From positions 1-64,000 of the forward strand of contig CALCNV010000159.1 of NCBI GenBank assembly GCA_937897645.1: 64,000 bases of DNA, read 5' to 3'. Numbering within the stretch: position 1 is the stretch's first letter; each line of letters begins with the position of its first letter. The DNA comes from an uncultured Lysobacteraceae bacterium (GTDB lineage Bacteria; Pseudomonadota; Gammaproteobacteria; Xanthomonadales; Xanthomonadaceae). Shown in pieces: positions 36,027 through 45,021 of the stretch. The translations under genes were made by a program, and so were the position numbers. The notes under the pieces were generated by a model. That model made no database searches. It had not been told where the DNA came from and saw only the letters and a list, made by a program, of their open reading frames with translations.

Positions 36027-36127
36027 GTCATCCCAGCGAACGCTGGGACCCATTTTGATCTTGCCTTGGTTGTGTGTTTTTTCGCCGCATCAAAATCAAG
36101 ATGGATCCCAGCGTTCGCTGGGATGAC
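36027..36127. repeat. Composite inverted repeat, family B, copy 4
   Basis: Arms gtcatcccagcgaacgctgg and inverse, 101 bp overall, between holC and valS. The right arm ends only 25 bases before the valS start codon, so a hairpin here could affect valS expression. Confidence 0.88.
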
Positions 36128-36151
36128 GACCGCATGAAATCCGGAACATCC

Positions 36152-39100
36152 ATGACCGACCTCGCCCCCAGCTACGACCCCAAGTCCTTCGAAGCCCGCC
36201 TCTATGCCGGGTGGGAAAGCGCCGGCTATTTCAAGCCGACCGGCAAGGGCGAGGCGTACACCATCCTGCTGCCGCCGCCCAACGTCACCGGCACGCTGCA
36301 CATGGGCCACGCCTTCCAGCACACGTTGCAGGACGCGCTGGTGCGCTACCACCGCATGCGCGGCTACGACACGCTGTGGCAGGTCGGCACCGACCACGCC
36401 GGCATCGCCACCGAGATGGTGGTGTCGCGCAACCTGGCACTGGAAGGCAAGGGTGAAACACGAGACTCGCTGGGACGTGACGGCTTCATTGAAAAAGTGT
36501 GGGAATGGAAAGCGCATTCCGGTGACATCATCGAACAGCAGATGCGTCGCCTGGGCACGTCGGGCGACTGGTCGCGCAGCGCGTTCACCATGGATCCGAT
36601 GGCCTCCAAGGCCGTGATCGAAGCCTTCGTGCGCCTGCATGAGGAAGGTCTGATCTATCGCGGCCAGCGCCTGGTGAACTGGGACCCGGTGTTGAAGACC
36701 GCGATCTCGGACCTGGAAGTGGAGAACGTGGAGCAGGATGGTTTCCTGTGGTCCATCGCCTACAAACTCGGAGATGGCGCCAGCTACGAGCACGTCGAGC
36801 GCGATGCCGACGGTAACGAGACGTTGCGCGAGATGCGCGACTATCTGGTCGTCGCCACCACGCGCCCGGAAACCATGCTCGGCGATTCCGCGCTGGCCGT
36901 GCATCCGGACGACGAACGCTATGCGCACCTGGTCGGCAAGACGGTGAAGTTGCCGCTGACGGATCGCGAGATTCCGATCATCGCGGATACCTACGTGGAG
37001 CGTGATTTCGGCACGGGTGTTGTGAAGATCACGCCTGCGCATGACTTTAATGATTACCAGGTGGGGCAGCGCCACAATTTGCCGTTGATCAACATCTTCA
37101 CGAAGGAAGCCAAGATAAAGTCGCACGAGCTGGACGACTTCTCTTTCTCCGGGAAGCGCGCGTCAATTCACCCGGAAGTCGAGGTCGCCGACCATTCGCT
37201 CGACACTCAACCGACGATTGAGATCATCCCGAAAAAGTATCAGGGCCTGGATCGATACGAGGCACGGAAGTCCATTCTCGCCGATCTCGAAGACGCCGGC
37301 CTGCTCGTCGAGACCAAACCACACAAACTGCAGGTGCCAAAAGGAGACCGCACCGGCCAGGTAATCGAGCCGTACCTGACCGACCAGTGGTTCGTGAAAA
37401 TGGACACGCTCGGTGAACGCGGCCTGCAGCTCGCCAATGACGGCGACGTGCGCTTCGTGCCCGGCAACTGGATCAACACCTATCGCCACTGGATGGAAAA
37501 CCTGCAGGACTGGTGTATCAGCCGCCAACTGTGGTGGGGCCATCGCATCCCGGCGTGGTTCGATGAGCAAGGCAACTGCTACGTCGCGCGCACCGAAGAA
37601 GAAGCCTATGCGAAGGCCGCTGCCCTTGTAGGAGGGGCTTCAGCCCCGACCGGAACAATCGGTGAAAGCGTCGGGGCTAAAGCCCCTCCCACAACATCCA
37701 AGCCCATCCGCCTTACGCAAGACAATGACGTGCTGGAAACCTGGTTCAGCTCAGGCCTTTGGCCCTTCAGCACCATGGGCTGGCCGGACGCTGCCGCGAT
37801 GCAGGAACGCGGCTTCGACCGCTACCTGCCCAGCAGCGTGCTGGTCACCGGCTTCGACATCATCTTCTTCTGGGTCGCGCGCATGATCATGCTCACCGAC
37901 CACTTCACCGGGCAGGTGCCGTTCAAGGACGTGTACATCACCGGCCTGATCCGCGACAAGGACGGGCAGAAAATGTCCAAGTCCAAGGGCAACGTGCTGG
38001 ACCCGCTGGACATCATCGACGGCATCACCCTGGAAGACCTGGTCGCCAAGCGCACCACCGGCCTGATGAAGCCCACCGACGCGCCGAAGATCGAGAAGGC
38101 CACGCGCAAGGAATTCCCCGATGGCATCGCCGCGCACGGCGCCGACGCATTGCGCTTCACCATCGCCGCGCTGGCCAACCACGGCCGCGACATCAAGTTC
38201 GACATGGGCCGCGCCGAAGGCTACAAGAACTTCTGCAACAAGCTGTGGAACGCCACGCGCTTCGTGCTGATGAATACCCAGGACACAGCCCTTCCCCCGC
38301 TTGCGGGGGAAGATGCCCAACGGGCAGATGGGGGCGCTCTTGGCGAACCCATCACCGACGCCGAAAAATGGATCCTCTCCCGCCTCGCCAAAGTCACTGC
38401 CGAAGCTGAAACCCACTACGCCAGCTACCGTTTCGACCTGCTCGCGCAAGCGCTGTACGAATTCGCCTGGAACGAGTTCTGCGACTGGTTCCTGGAACTG
38501 GCCAAGCCGGCGCTCAACGGCAGCGATGCCGCAGCCGCCGACAGCACACGCCACACCGCGCTGTACGTGCTTGAAGCGTTGCTGCGTTTGTTGCACCCGC
38601 TGGTGCCCTTCGTCACCGAAGAGCTGTGGCAGCAGGTGGCACCGCGCCTCGGCATCGACGCGAATACGATTTCGCTGCAGGCCTATCCCATGGCCGCGGA
38701 CTACGCAGGCCAGGATTATTCGCAGGCTGGCACCGACGTGGAATGGTTGAAGGACATGGTGTCGTCACTGCGCCGGGTTCGCAGCGAACTGGGCGTTTCG
38801 CCCGGCAAGCAGGTGCGGTTGCTGCTGCAGGGCGGCAATGAAAACGACCGCGTGCTGGCCGACCGCTACGCCACGCAGCTTGCCTTCCTGCTGAAGCTGG
38901 AAGCCATCGAATGGCTGCAAGGCGGTGAAGTCGCGCCCGCCTCGGCATCGGCCGTCGTCGGCGAACTCAAGCTGCTGGTGCCGCTGGAAGGCCTGGTCGA
39001 CCTGGACGCCGAGCGCACGCGCATGGACAAGGAAATCAAGCGCGTGGAGATCGAGATCGGCAAGTGCAACGGCAAGCTGTCCAGCGACACCTTCGTGCAG

Positions 39101-39199
39101 AACGCCCCGCCTGCAGTGGTGGAACAGGAACGCAAGCGCCTGGTCGACTGGAACCACCAGCTCACCGCCCTGCGCGAGCAACGCGCGAAGCTCGCGTAG
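36152..39199 (+). CDS. valS: Valyl-tRNA synthetase with two repeat-derived in-frame insertions
   Basis: 1015 residues, longer than the roughly 950 usual for the enzyme. Class I signatures are intact: HIGH-type PPPNVTGTLHMGHAF near residue 45, the editing domain (about 195-400), and KMSKS (DGQKMSKSKGN). The C-terminal coiled coil LDAERTRMDKEIKRVEIEIGKCNGKL is present. Two stretches are encoded by mobile intergenic repeats: residues about 492-515 (VGGASAPTGTIGES...) just before the DNDVLETWFSS motif, and about 712-731 (LPPLAGEDAQRADGG) between catalytic and anticodon-binding domains. Both lie at surface-linker positions. The ATG at 36152 has GGA upstream and yields MTDLAPSYDP; two in-frame upstream ATGs are less likely. 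Confidence 0.96.
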   Translation: MTDLAPSYDPKSFEARLYAGWESAGYFKPTGKGEAYTILLPPPNVTGTLHMGHAFQHTLQDALVRYHRMRGYDTLWQVGTDHAGIATEMVVSRNLALEGKGETRDSLGRDGFIEKVWEWKAHSGDIIEQQMRRLGTSGDWSRSAFTMDPMASKAVIEAFVRLHEEGLIYRGQRLVNWDPVLKTAISDLEVENVEQDGFLWSIAYKLGDGASYEHVERDADGNETLREMRDYLVVATTRPETMLGDSALAVHPDDERYAHLVGKTVKLPLTDREIPIIADTYVERDFGTGVVKITPAHDFNDYQVGQRHNLPLINIFTKEAKIKSHELDDFSFSGKRASIHPEVEVADHSLDTQPTIEIIPKKYQGLDRYEARKSILADLEDAGLLVETKPHKLQVPKGDRTGQVIEPYLTDQWFVKMDTLGERGLQLANDGDVRFVPGNWINTYRHWMENLQDWCISRQLWWGHRIPAWFDEQGNCYVARTEEEAYAKAAALVGGASAPTGTIGESVGAKAPPTTSKPIRLTQDNDVLETWFSSGLWPFSTMGWPDAAAMQERGFDRYLPSSVLVTGFDIIFFWVARMIMLTDHFTGQVPFKDVYITGLIRDKDGQKMSKSKGNVLDPLDIIDGITLEDLVAKRTTGLMKPTDAPKIEKATRKEFPDGIAAHGADALRFTIAALANHGRDIKFDMGRAEGYKNFCNKLWNATRFVLMNTQDTALPPLAGEDAQRADGGALGEPITDAEKWILSRLAKVTAEAETHYASYRFDLLAQALYEFAWNEFCDWFLELAKPALNGSDAAAADSTRHTALYVLEALLRLLHPLVPFVTEELWQQVAPRLGIDANTISLQAYPMAADYAGQDYSQAGTDVEWLKDMVSSLRRVRSELGVSPGKQVRLLLQGGNENDRVLADRYATQLAFLLKLEAIEWLQGGEVAPASASAVVGELKLLVPLEGLVDLDAERTRMDKEIKRVEIEIGKCNGKLSSDTFVQNAPPAVVEQERKRLVDWNHQLTALREQRAKLA
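37626..37694. repeat. REP-type inverted pair, family C, inserted in frame in valS
   Basis: Arms tgtaggaggggcttcagccc and ggggctaaagcccctcccac enclose about 28 bases. The unit is 69 bp (23 codons) and encodes about 23 extra residues without stops. Other family C copies at 49016-49084, 51101-51183 and 51768-51834 lie between genes. Confidence 0.9.
38287..38346. repeat. Hairpin repeat unit inserted in frame in valS
   Basis: A strong palindrome CTTCCCCCGC-tt-GCGGGGGAAG (38290-38311) is followed by gatgcccaacgggcagatgg. This has the architecture of the intergenic repeats in purL and near 44850. It encodes roughly 18-20 residues in the valS frame. Confidence 0.75.
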
Positions 39200-39218
39200 G
39201 AACGCATCGACCCCACGG

Positions 39219-39296
39219 CAGGAGCGCCCCATGGGCGCGAGCTCTTGATTTCCCGGTAGAGCGCTGAAAAGCTCGCGCCCATGGGGCGCTCCTACC
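39219..39296. repeat. REP-type inverted pair, family A, copy 4
   Basis: Arms caggagcgccccatgggcg and cgcccatggggcgctcctac are about 30 bases apart. It lies between the convergent valS and DUF3999 genes and probably serves both as a transcript end. Confidence 0.88.
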
Positions 39297-39300
39297 GGGC

Positions 39301-40701
39301 TTATTGCTGTTTGGCCGCCGGCTTCTTCAACAGGCTGAAGGCGAAGCCCGCCACGATCAGCGCACCGCCGATCAACAGCGCCCACAGCAGCCACGCCTTC
39401 CAGTCGCGTTGCACCGGCACGGGCGTCAAGGCCGTGTCGCCTGCAAGCGCAGCAGCAGTACCCAGCGTCGCAGTCGCAGGCTGCCAGTCCTGGCCACGCT
39501 GCACGCGTAACGCATCCACCAATTGCGGCAACGGCGCATCGGCACGTTGCGCACGCGCGCTGCCTGCCACCAGGGCATACGGCGGCTTGCCCTGGGCCAG
39601 GAACACCACGACTTCAGGGCGATAGCCCAGCTTCAATGTCGGCTCCGCGGTTTCCACCCCACTTCGGGGAAGCAGTCGCCAATGGCGATCACGCACCACG
39701 CCTTGCAAGGGTTGCGGCGCCGAACGATCCGTAGCCGCAGTGCCCTGCAGCTGGAACGCCATCCACGGCGCAGCGACGGACTGCCACGCGGCTTCCGTGG
39801 AGTCGCGCGATTGCAGCGTCCACTCGTTGCTGCTGTTGCCGGGCAACACCACGTCCGCGCGTTCAAACGGGAAACGCCCCTCGATTTCGTACTCGAAGGA
39901 AATGCTTCCGTCGTCCGCGACCACGCGTTTGCCGGCGATCTCTTCCCATTGCCACGTCTGCGCGGCGGTGGGCGGCACCAGCTCGGCGCGCACGCTGGCG
40001 ACCTGCAGCGTGCGCGGGTCCTGCTGCAAGGGAACCAGGCGCAGGTATTTCGCCTTCACCGGATCCAGTTCGATGCGATCCTTGAAGATGCGCTCGCCAT
40101 TGTTCTGCAGTTCGACCAGGCGTCCCTCGTCCTGCACCGTGCGCCACTGCTTCAGGTCATCCGATGCCGTCACCCGGTACGGACGATCGAATGGAGCCTG
40201 TCCTGCCGTCCAGTTCACCTGGAGCGCTTGCACCGCTTGCTCGAGGCGACTGGTATCGATGAGGATTTCGTCGCTGGCCTGTTCCGGCGCCGCCCCATCC
40301 GTCCCACGCATCACCACCCTGCGCAAACTGCCGTCGGCGGCGATCTCGCTGATGGAGGCGATGTCGCGTGCTTGCGCGGCGTTGCTGGGGGGCAACGGAA
40401 ACCACGGCACCTCGGCACGCGTCGTTGATTTCGCCAATGGCTGCTCCGCGTCGAACAAGGAAGCCGCCACCGCCGCGCCGTCGGCATTGATGACATCCAG
40501 GTCCTTCAGCGACGTCGATTGCAGTGACTGGTACACCGTGCGATCCAGCACTACGCGGTACGCACCGACCTCGGGACTGCTCAGTGTCAACGGCCACTGC
40601 TGCGCATAGTCGTCGCGCACGCCGGCAAAAGCGACCAGTGGCAGCAAGGCGATCCATGCGAATCGTTTCATGCGGGATGTCATCACGTGGCGGGCTTTCA
40701 T
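39301..40701 (-). CDS. DUF3999 periplasmic protein with C-terminal membrane anchor
   Basis: 466 residues. A signal peptide (MKRFAWIALLPLVAFAG preceded by ten residues) is followed by a large beta-rich periplasmic region with AYRVVLDRTVYQSLQ and a repeated discoidin-like pattern (VTASDDLKQWRTVQDEGRL). One C-terminal membrane helix (WLLWALLIGGALIVAGFAFSLL) ends it. DUF3999 genes typically sit beside DUF2339 genes, as here. The ATG at 40701 overlaps the DUF2339 stop by 4 bases; internal ATGs at 40683 and 40671 are possible. Function unknown. Confidence 0.85.
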   Translation of the reverse strand: MKARHVMTSRMKRFAWIALLPLVAFAGVRDDYAQQWPLTLSSPEVGAYRVVLDRTVYQSLQSTSLKDLDVINADGAAVAASLFDAEQPLAKSTTRAEVPWFPLPPSNAAQARDIASISEIAADGSLRRVVMRGTDGAAPEQASDEILIDTSRLEQAVQALQVNWTAGQAPFDRPYRVTASDDLKQWRTVQDEGRLVELQNNGERIFKDRIELDPVKAKYLRLVPLQQDPRTLQVASVRAELVPPTAAQTWQWEEIAGKRVVADDGSISFEYEIEGRFPFERADVVLPGNSSNEWTLQSRDSTEAAWQSVAAPWMAFQLQGTAATDRSAPQPLQGVVRDRHWRLLPRSGVETAEPTLKLGYRPEVVVFLAQGKPPYALVAGSARAQRADAPLPQLVDALRVQRGQDWQPATATLGTAAALAGDTALTPVPVQRDWKAWLLWALLIGGALIVAGFAFSLLKKPAAKQQ

Positions 40702-43466
40702 GCAGCATTCTCCTCTGAAGCGACACGCGGCGGTGCCGGCGCGAAATAACCCACCAGCGTGCACAGCAAGCCATAGGCGATGAACGAACCGATACCCAGC
40801 AGGTTTCCAAGATGCTGGCGATCGACGAATACGAGCTTCGCCAGCACCACGCCCATCAACACCGCGCCTGCCAGCCACAAACCGCGCTGACCGCGACGCG
40901 AGCCGATGACCCAGCCCAACACGCCCAGCACGCTCCACACCACCGTCAAGCTGGTTTGCGCCAGGCTGGTGGACAGCATGCCTGCATCCCATTCAACACC
41001 ACCCCACTGATGCACCGCGCGCAGGGTGACGAAGGTGACCATGAGGAAGCCGGCCACTGACAGCTTGAAGATGCGCAGGCGTTGCAGCCATGCCGGCGAC
41101 TGCTCCGACCACAACCAGCGCGCGGCGAGTGCCAGCACCGCGAGTTGCGTGAGCTCCATCGGATTGAGCAAGGGTATCCATGGCAACGGCGCGCTGCCGC
41201 CAGGCAGGAACAAGGCGACCAGCCACCAGAATCCGAGCACCATGAAGTAGAGCGTCTGCAGCGCGGTGCGATAGGGCGTGAAGCGTTCGCCCTGCGGTAC
41301 TGCCAGCCACGACCAGCGGAACATCGACAGCATGATCGCAAGCAGCCACGGCAGGGCCAGCAGTGCCATCTGCCAACCCTGCGCCAGCGTGAAGCGGTCC
41401 GCGAGCCACGAAAACAGCAGCGATGCCACGGTGGGCCACACGACCCACCATGCGAATTGCGCCCACGCACCGAAGCGATCTTCACTCGCGCGCAGGCACA
41501 ACAGGCTGCGGATGCCAAGCAAGGCAAACACCAGCCATGCCCACGAACCGTAGCCCGCGAAGGGCTGCGCATGCGCGTCCATCTGCGCCAGCGCCAGCGG
41601 AATCGCGGCCACCAGACCTGCCAACGTGGTCAATGCGAGTGCGGACGTGGGACGTCGACGGTGCACTTCCGCCGCCAGCCATCCCGTCAACGCCACGAAT
41701 GCGAGCAAGGCATCCGCGATGGTGTCGTGCGCGATGAAGCGCGTGATCTCGTTCACCGCATTGCCACACCACCATGCCAGGCCCCACAGGTAGTACAGCA
41801 ACGCCACCTGCGACTTGCCATCGCGCCGGTAGGCCCATGCACTGGCGAAGCCGGCCAGCGCGATCAGCAGCGCACCCATGAAAGTGGGATTGGCGATGGC
41901 CTGTTCGTCCGGCCAATAGCCGGAAATGCCGATGAACAACGCGAGCGCCGCCGCCAGTTGCAGGCCCGCGCCGGTGAGCTGCGGCAGCCAGCGCTGCTGG
42001 CGCAAGCCCAGCCATGCCAGCGCCGCGCCTTCCAGTGCAAACACCGATGCCGTGGCGCGTGCGGACAGTGCGAGTGGTACCGCGAGCGTAGCGAAGCCGA
42101 CGGCGAGCAAGGCGTATGAGGTGCCGAGCGCGGCGTAGCGTTCGCGATGGATGAACAGTTTCGCCAGCACCGCATACAGCACGCCCAGTCCCAATGCGAA
42201 CAGGGCCAGCGGCATGCGCGGGCTGTCCTGCGTGGGCATCAGCAGGCCCGCCTGCAGGGTGAATACGATCAGCGGCGTGGCGAACACCAGGCAGCCGTCG
42301 ATGAAATCGCCACGGCTGGCCGGCTGCTTGCGTGCGTACAGGATCGGGATGACCAGGTAGAAGGCGAAGAACAGCAGCAGGAAGGGTTCCGTGGTGGAGA
42401 ATTTGTTCGCGTCGTACTGCAGCACGCCCCATACCGTGCCGATGCCGAAAGTGAAGACAAAGCCCAGCAGGTTGAGCACGCGCCACGGACGCCACCAGGC
42501 AATGGCGAGGATGGCCGCGTTCAATACTGCGTAGTAGGAGAACAACGCGACATGGTTGCCGCTGCCGGTGGACAGCCAGATCGGCGCCATGAAGCCGGCC
42601 AGGATGCCGAGCACGGCCAGGGTCTTCGAGTTCTGCAGTACCGCCAACACTCCCATGCCAGCGATCAATACGACCGTGATTCCGAATGCTGGCACTGCTT
42701 CCAGCAGGTCGAATCGCTTGAACGCCGCGAACACCGTCAACAGCAGCACGCCGATCGCGCCGCCCTGCAAGGCCAATGCGAACGCACGCTTGTCCTCGCG
42801 CTGGCGCCAGCCGAACACCAGGCCGGCGATGGCGGCGGCGGAGATACCGACCAGGCGCAGCTCGATAGGTAGGGTGAACATGCCCTGGTCGACCGCATAT
42901 TTCAGCAAGGCCGCCACGCCGGCCAACAGCACCAGCATGCCGATCTTGACCGGCACGTTGCCCACGGTGAACCAGCGCTTCACCGCGCGCGCAGCGACGG
43001 TGAATACATCGGGCGTGGCCGGAGGAGGCGGGACATACGGGCGCGAGGGCGGCGGCGGTGTGGCAGTACGCGGAGCCTGGGGCAACGGCGGCGGCACAGG
43101 CGCGGCGGTTGGCACAGGCGTGACCGGTGCGGCAGATACTGGAGGTTCGGGCTGCGGGAAGACCGCCTTGGGTTCCTGCACGCTGGCCTTGCGGGTCAAC
43201 TCGGCCAGGGTCGGTTCGCGCGGCGCATCCGCGTCGGCAGCAAGGTCATCCGCAGTTTCGACGACACGGGCGGACGTGGGAGGTGCGGGAGCTGTTGCCG
43301 GGGCTGCGGCGGCACGCGGTGCCGCGCGCAGGTGGCGAACGTCGGCCTCCAGGTCACTGACGCGACGCTTGAGCCCGCTGATGGAGACCAGCGCGATGAC
43401 CAGCAGGATGGGCACGGCCAGCACCGCCAGGCCGATCAGGACCAGTATCCCCGCCAGATCATCCAT
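40698..43466 (-). CDS. DUF2339 large polytopic membrane protein
   Basis: 922 residues. An N-terminal membrane helix (ILVLIGLAVLAVPILLVIALVSI) is followed by a short coiled coil (SGLKRRVSDLEADVRHL) and a proline/alanine-rich linker (about 60-150). After that come some two dozen consecutive hydrophobic segments. The segment FTVGNVPVKIGMLVLLAGVAALLKYAVDQG is the DUF2339 hallmark. Its role is unknown; the consistent pairing with DUF3999 suggests one envelope complex. The ATG at 43466 gives MDDLAGILVLIG. Upstream is a SMAG-type palindrome separating it from gap. Confidence 0.88.
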   Translation of the reverse strand: MDDLAGILVLIGLAVLAVPILLVIALVSISGLKRRVSDLEADVRHLRAAPRAAAAPATAPAPPTSARVVETADDLAADADAPREPTLAELTRKASVQEPKAVFPQPEPPVSAAPVTPVPTAAPVPPPLPQAPRTATPPPPSRPYVPPPPATPDVFTVAARAVKRWFTVGNVPVKIGMLVLLAGVAALLKYAVDQGMFTLPIELRLVGISAAAIAGLVFGWRQREDKRAFALALQGGAIGVLLLTVFAAFKRFDLLEAVPAFGITVVLIAGMGVLAVLQNSKTLAVLGILAGFMAPIWLSTGSGNHVALFSYYAVLNAAILAIAWWRPWRVLNLLGFVFTFGIGTVWGVLQYDANKFSTTEPFLLLFFAFYLVIPILYARKQPASRGDFIDGCLVFATPLIVFTLQAGLLMPTQDSPRMPLALFALGLGVLYAVLAKLFIHRERYAALGTSYALLAVGFATLAVPLALSARATASVFALEGAALAWLGLRQQRWLPQLTGAGLQLAAALALFIGISGYWPDEQAIANPTFMGALLIALAGFASAWAYRRDGKSQVALLYYLWGLAWWCGNAVNEITRFIAHDTIADALLAFVALTGWLAAEVHRRRPTSALALTTLAGLVAAIPLALAQMDAHAQPFAGYGSWAWLVFALLGIRSLLCLRASEDRFGAWAQFAWWVVWPTVASLLFSWLADRFTLAQGWQMALLALPWLLAIMLSMFRWSWLAVPQGERFTPYRTALQTLYFMVLGFWWLVALFLPGGSAPLPWIPLLNPMELTQLAVLALAARWLWSEQSPAWLQRLRIFKLSVAGFLMVTFVTLRAVHQWGGVEWDAGMLSTSLAQTSLTVVWSVLGVLGWVIGSRRGQRGLWLAGAVLMGVVLAKLVFVDRQHLGNLLGIGSFIAYGLLCTLVGYFAPAPPRVASEENAA

Positions 43467-43589
43467 CGCATCGATTCCCCGTTGAGTGCTGACGCAGCCT
43501 CGGGCAATCGCCGTCTTTTTGCAATGCGCGCGACCCAAGTGTGAGGCAACGCCACCGCCGGTAGCGGATTCCGCTACCGCACCTTACCC

Positions 43590-43656
43590 GTAGAGCCGAG
43601 CTTGCTCGGCTGCCTTTGGTTCTATGCAAAGAGCAGCCGAGCAAGCTCGGCTCTAC
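43590..43656. repeat. SMAG-like REP inverted pair
   Basis: Arms gtagagccgagcttgctcgg ctgc and inverse, each a GTAG tetranucleotide plus a GCCGAGC-ttg-GCTCGGC-type hairpin, match the general form of Stenotrophomonas GTAG (SMAG) elements. It lies between gap and the DUF2339 gene, both on the minus strand. Confidence 0.85.
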
Positions 43657-43698
43657 AAGGAGGGTGCGGGGCCGATCAGACCCCGCACGCCGATGCGC

Positions 43699-44703
43699 TT
43701 ACTTGGCCGAAACCACGCGCACCATTTCCAGGCACTTGTTGGAATAGCCCCACTCGTTGTCGTACCAGCTCACCAGCTTGACGAAGGTGCTGTCCAGGGC
43801 GATGCCGGCATCCGCGTCGAAGATGGACGTGCGCGTGTCGCCGCGGAAGTCGGTGGCCACCACCTTGTCCTCGGTGTAGCCCAGGATGCCCTTCAACGCG
43901 CCTTCGCTCTGCGCCTTCATTTCCGCGCAGATCTCGGCGTAGCTGGCGTCCTTCTCCAGTTCCACGACCAGGTCGACCACGGAGACATCGGAGGTCGGCA
44001 CGCGGAACGACATGCCGGTCAGCTTCTTGTTCAATTCCGGAATCACCACGCCCACGGCCTTGGCCGCGCCGGTGCTGGAGGGAATGATGTTTTCCAGGAT
44101 GCCGCGTCCGCCGCGCCAATCCTTGTTGCTCGGGCCATCGACGGTTTTCTGGGTGGCGGTGGCGGCATGCACGGTGGTCATCAGGCCACGCTTGATGCCC
44201 CACTTGTCATGCAGCACCTTGGCGATCGGCGCCAGGCAGTTGGTGGTGCAGCTGGCGTTGCTGATGATGGCTTCGCCCGCGTACTTCTTGTCGTTCACGC
44301 CGAACACGAACATCGGCGTGTCGTCCTTCGACGGCGCGGACAGGATGACTTTCTTCGCGCCAGCGTCAAGGTGCTTCTGCGCGGTGACCTTGTCCAGGAA
44401 CAGGCCGGTCGATTCGATGACGACTTCGGCACCGACTTCATCCCACTTCAGGTTGGCCGGGTCGCGCTCCTGGGTCAGGCGGATCTTCTTGCCGTTGATG
44501 ACCAGGTGGTTACCGTCGATGGACACGTCGCCGTCGAAACGGCCGTGCACCGAATCGTACTTCAGCATGTACGCAAGATAGTCCGGCTCCAGCAAGTCAT
44601 TGATGGCCACGATCTCGATGTCGTTGCCGAAATTCTGCACGGCGGAACGCAGCACGTTGCGGCCGATGCGGCCGAAGCCATTGATACCCACCTTGATCGT
44701 CAT
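43699..44703 (-). CDS. gap: Glyceraldehyde-3-phosphate dehydrogenase
   Basis: 334 residues. The NAD-binding N-terminus is MTIKVGINGFGRIGRNVLRSA. The catalytic cysteine lies in SNASCTTNCLAPIAKVLHDKWGI (about residue 153) and the C-terminal SWYDNEWGYSNKCLEMV is present. Glycolytic/gluconeogenic enzyme of the cytoplasm. It is the upstream gene of a minus-strand stretch and is separated from DUF2339 by a REP pair. Confidence 0.98.
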   Translation of the reverse strand: MTIKVGINGFGRIGRNVLRSAVQNFGNDIEIVAINDLLEPDYLAYMLKYDSVHGRFDGDVSIDGNHLVINGKKIRLTQERDPANLKWDEVGAEVVIESTGLFLDKVTAQKHLDAGAKKVILSAPSKDDTPMFVFGVNDKKYAGEAIISNASCTTNCLAPIAKVLHDKWGIKRGLMTTVHAATATQKTVDGPSNKDWRGGRGILENIIPSSTGAAKAVGVVIPELNKKLTGMSFRVPTSDVSVVDLVVELEKDASYAEICAEMKAQSEGALKGILGYTEDKVVATDFRGDTRTSIFDADAGIALDSTFVKLVSWYDNEWGYSNKCLEMVRVVSAK

Positions 44704-44811
44704 TGCCCGGGACTCCTGCGGCTGCGCATGGCGTGCCGCTCTAGCGGTTGAGGGGAGGCCATTCTAGCAGCGCCCGCAGGGCGGGGGCCCGGCTGGCTGT
44801 TGATGGATGCT

Positions 44812-44940
44812 GGGGTAGTTGGTTCTTGGTTCTTGGTTCTTGCTTTGGCCTCCTCCCTTGCGAAGCAGGGGAGGATTGAGGAGGGGTGCCTTTGATCTTG
44901 ATCTTATCCAACTACCAAGAACCTACAACCAACAACCACC
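44812..44940. repeat. Compound repeat region upstream of ompW
   Basis: The sequence gttggttcttggttcttgg (three GGTTCTT-type units) is mirrored about 85 bases later by accaagaacctacaaccaac. Between them lies a hairpin cctcccttgcgaagcagggg related to the repeat units in purL and valS. With the FNR-type site downstream, this is all that was recognised in the 318-bp gap between gap and ompW. Confidence 0.6.
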
Positions 44941-44952
44941 AATCCAACCAAA

Positions 44953-44966
44953 TTGATTCTGATCAA
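44953..44966 (+). promoter_or_regulatory. FNR/Anr-type binding site upstream of ompW
   Basis: TTGAT-TCTG-ATCAA is an exact match to the FNR/Anr consensus palindrome and is centred 62 bases before the ompW start codon. In Escherichia coli ompW is controlled by oxygen through FNR, so activation under low oxygen is a reasonable inference. A clear -10 box at the expected distance was not found. Confidence 0.7.
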
Positions 44967-45021
44967 GGCACCGCAAGCGCCGCAAGCAGACACTGGCGCC
45001 AATCCTCCACGAGACCGCACC

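Noticed and set aside
43590..43656. SMAG-like palindrome considered as a rho-independent terminator of gap
   Set aside because: No T tract follows on the minus strand; it is better described as a REP pair, though it could still attenuate transcription.
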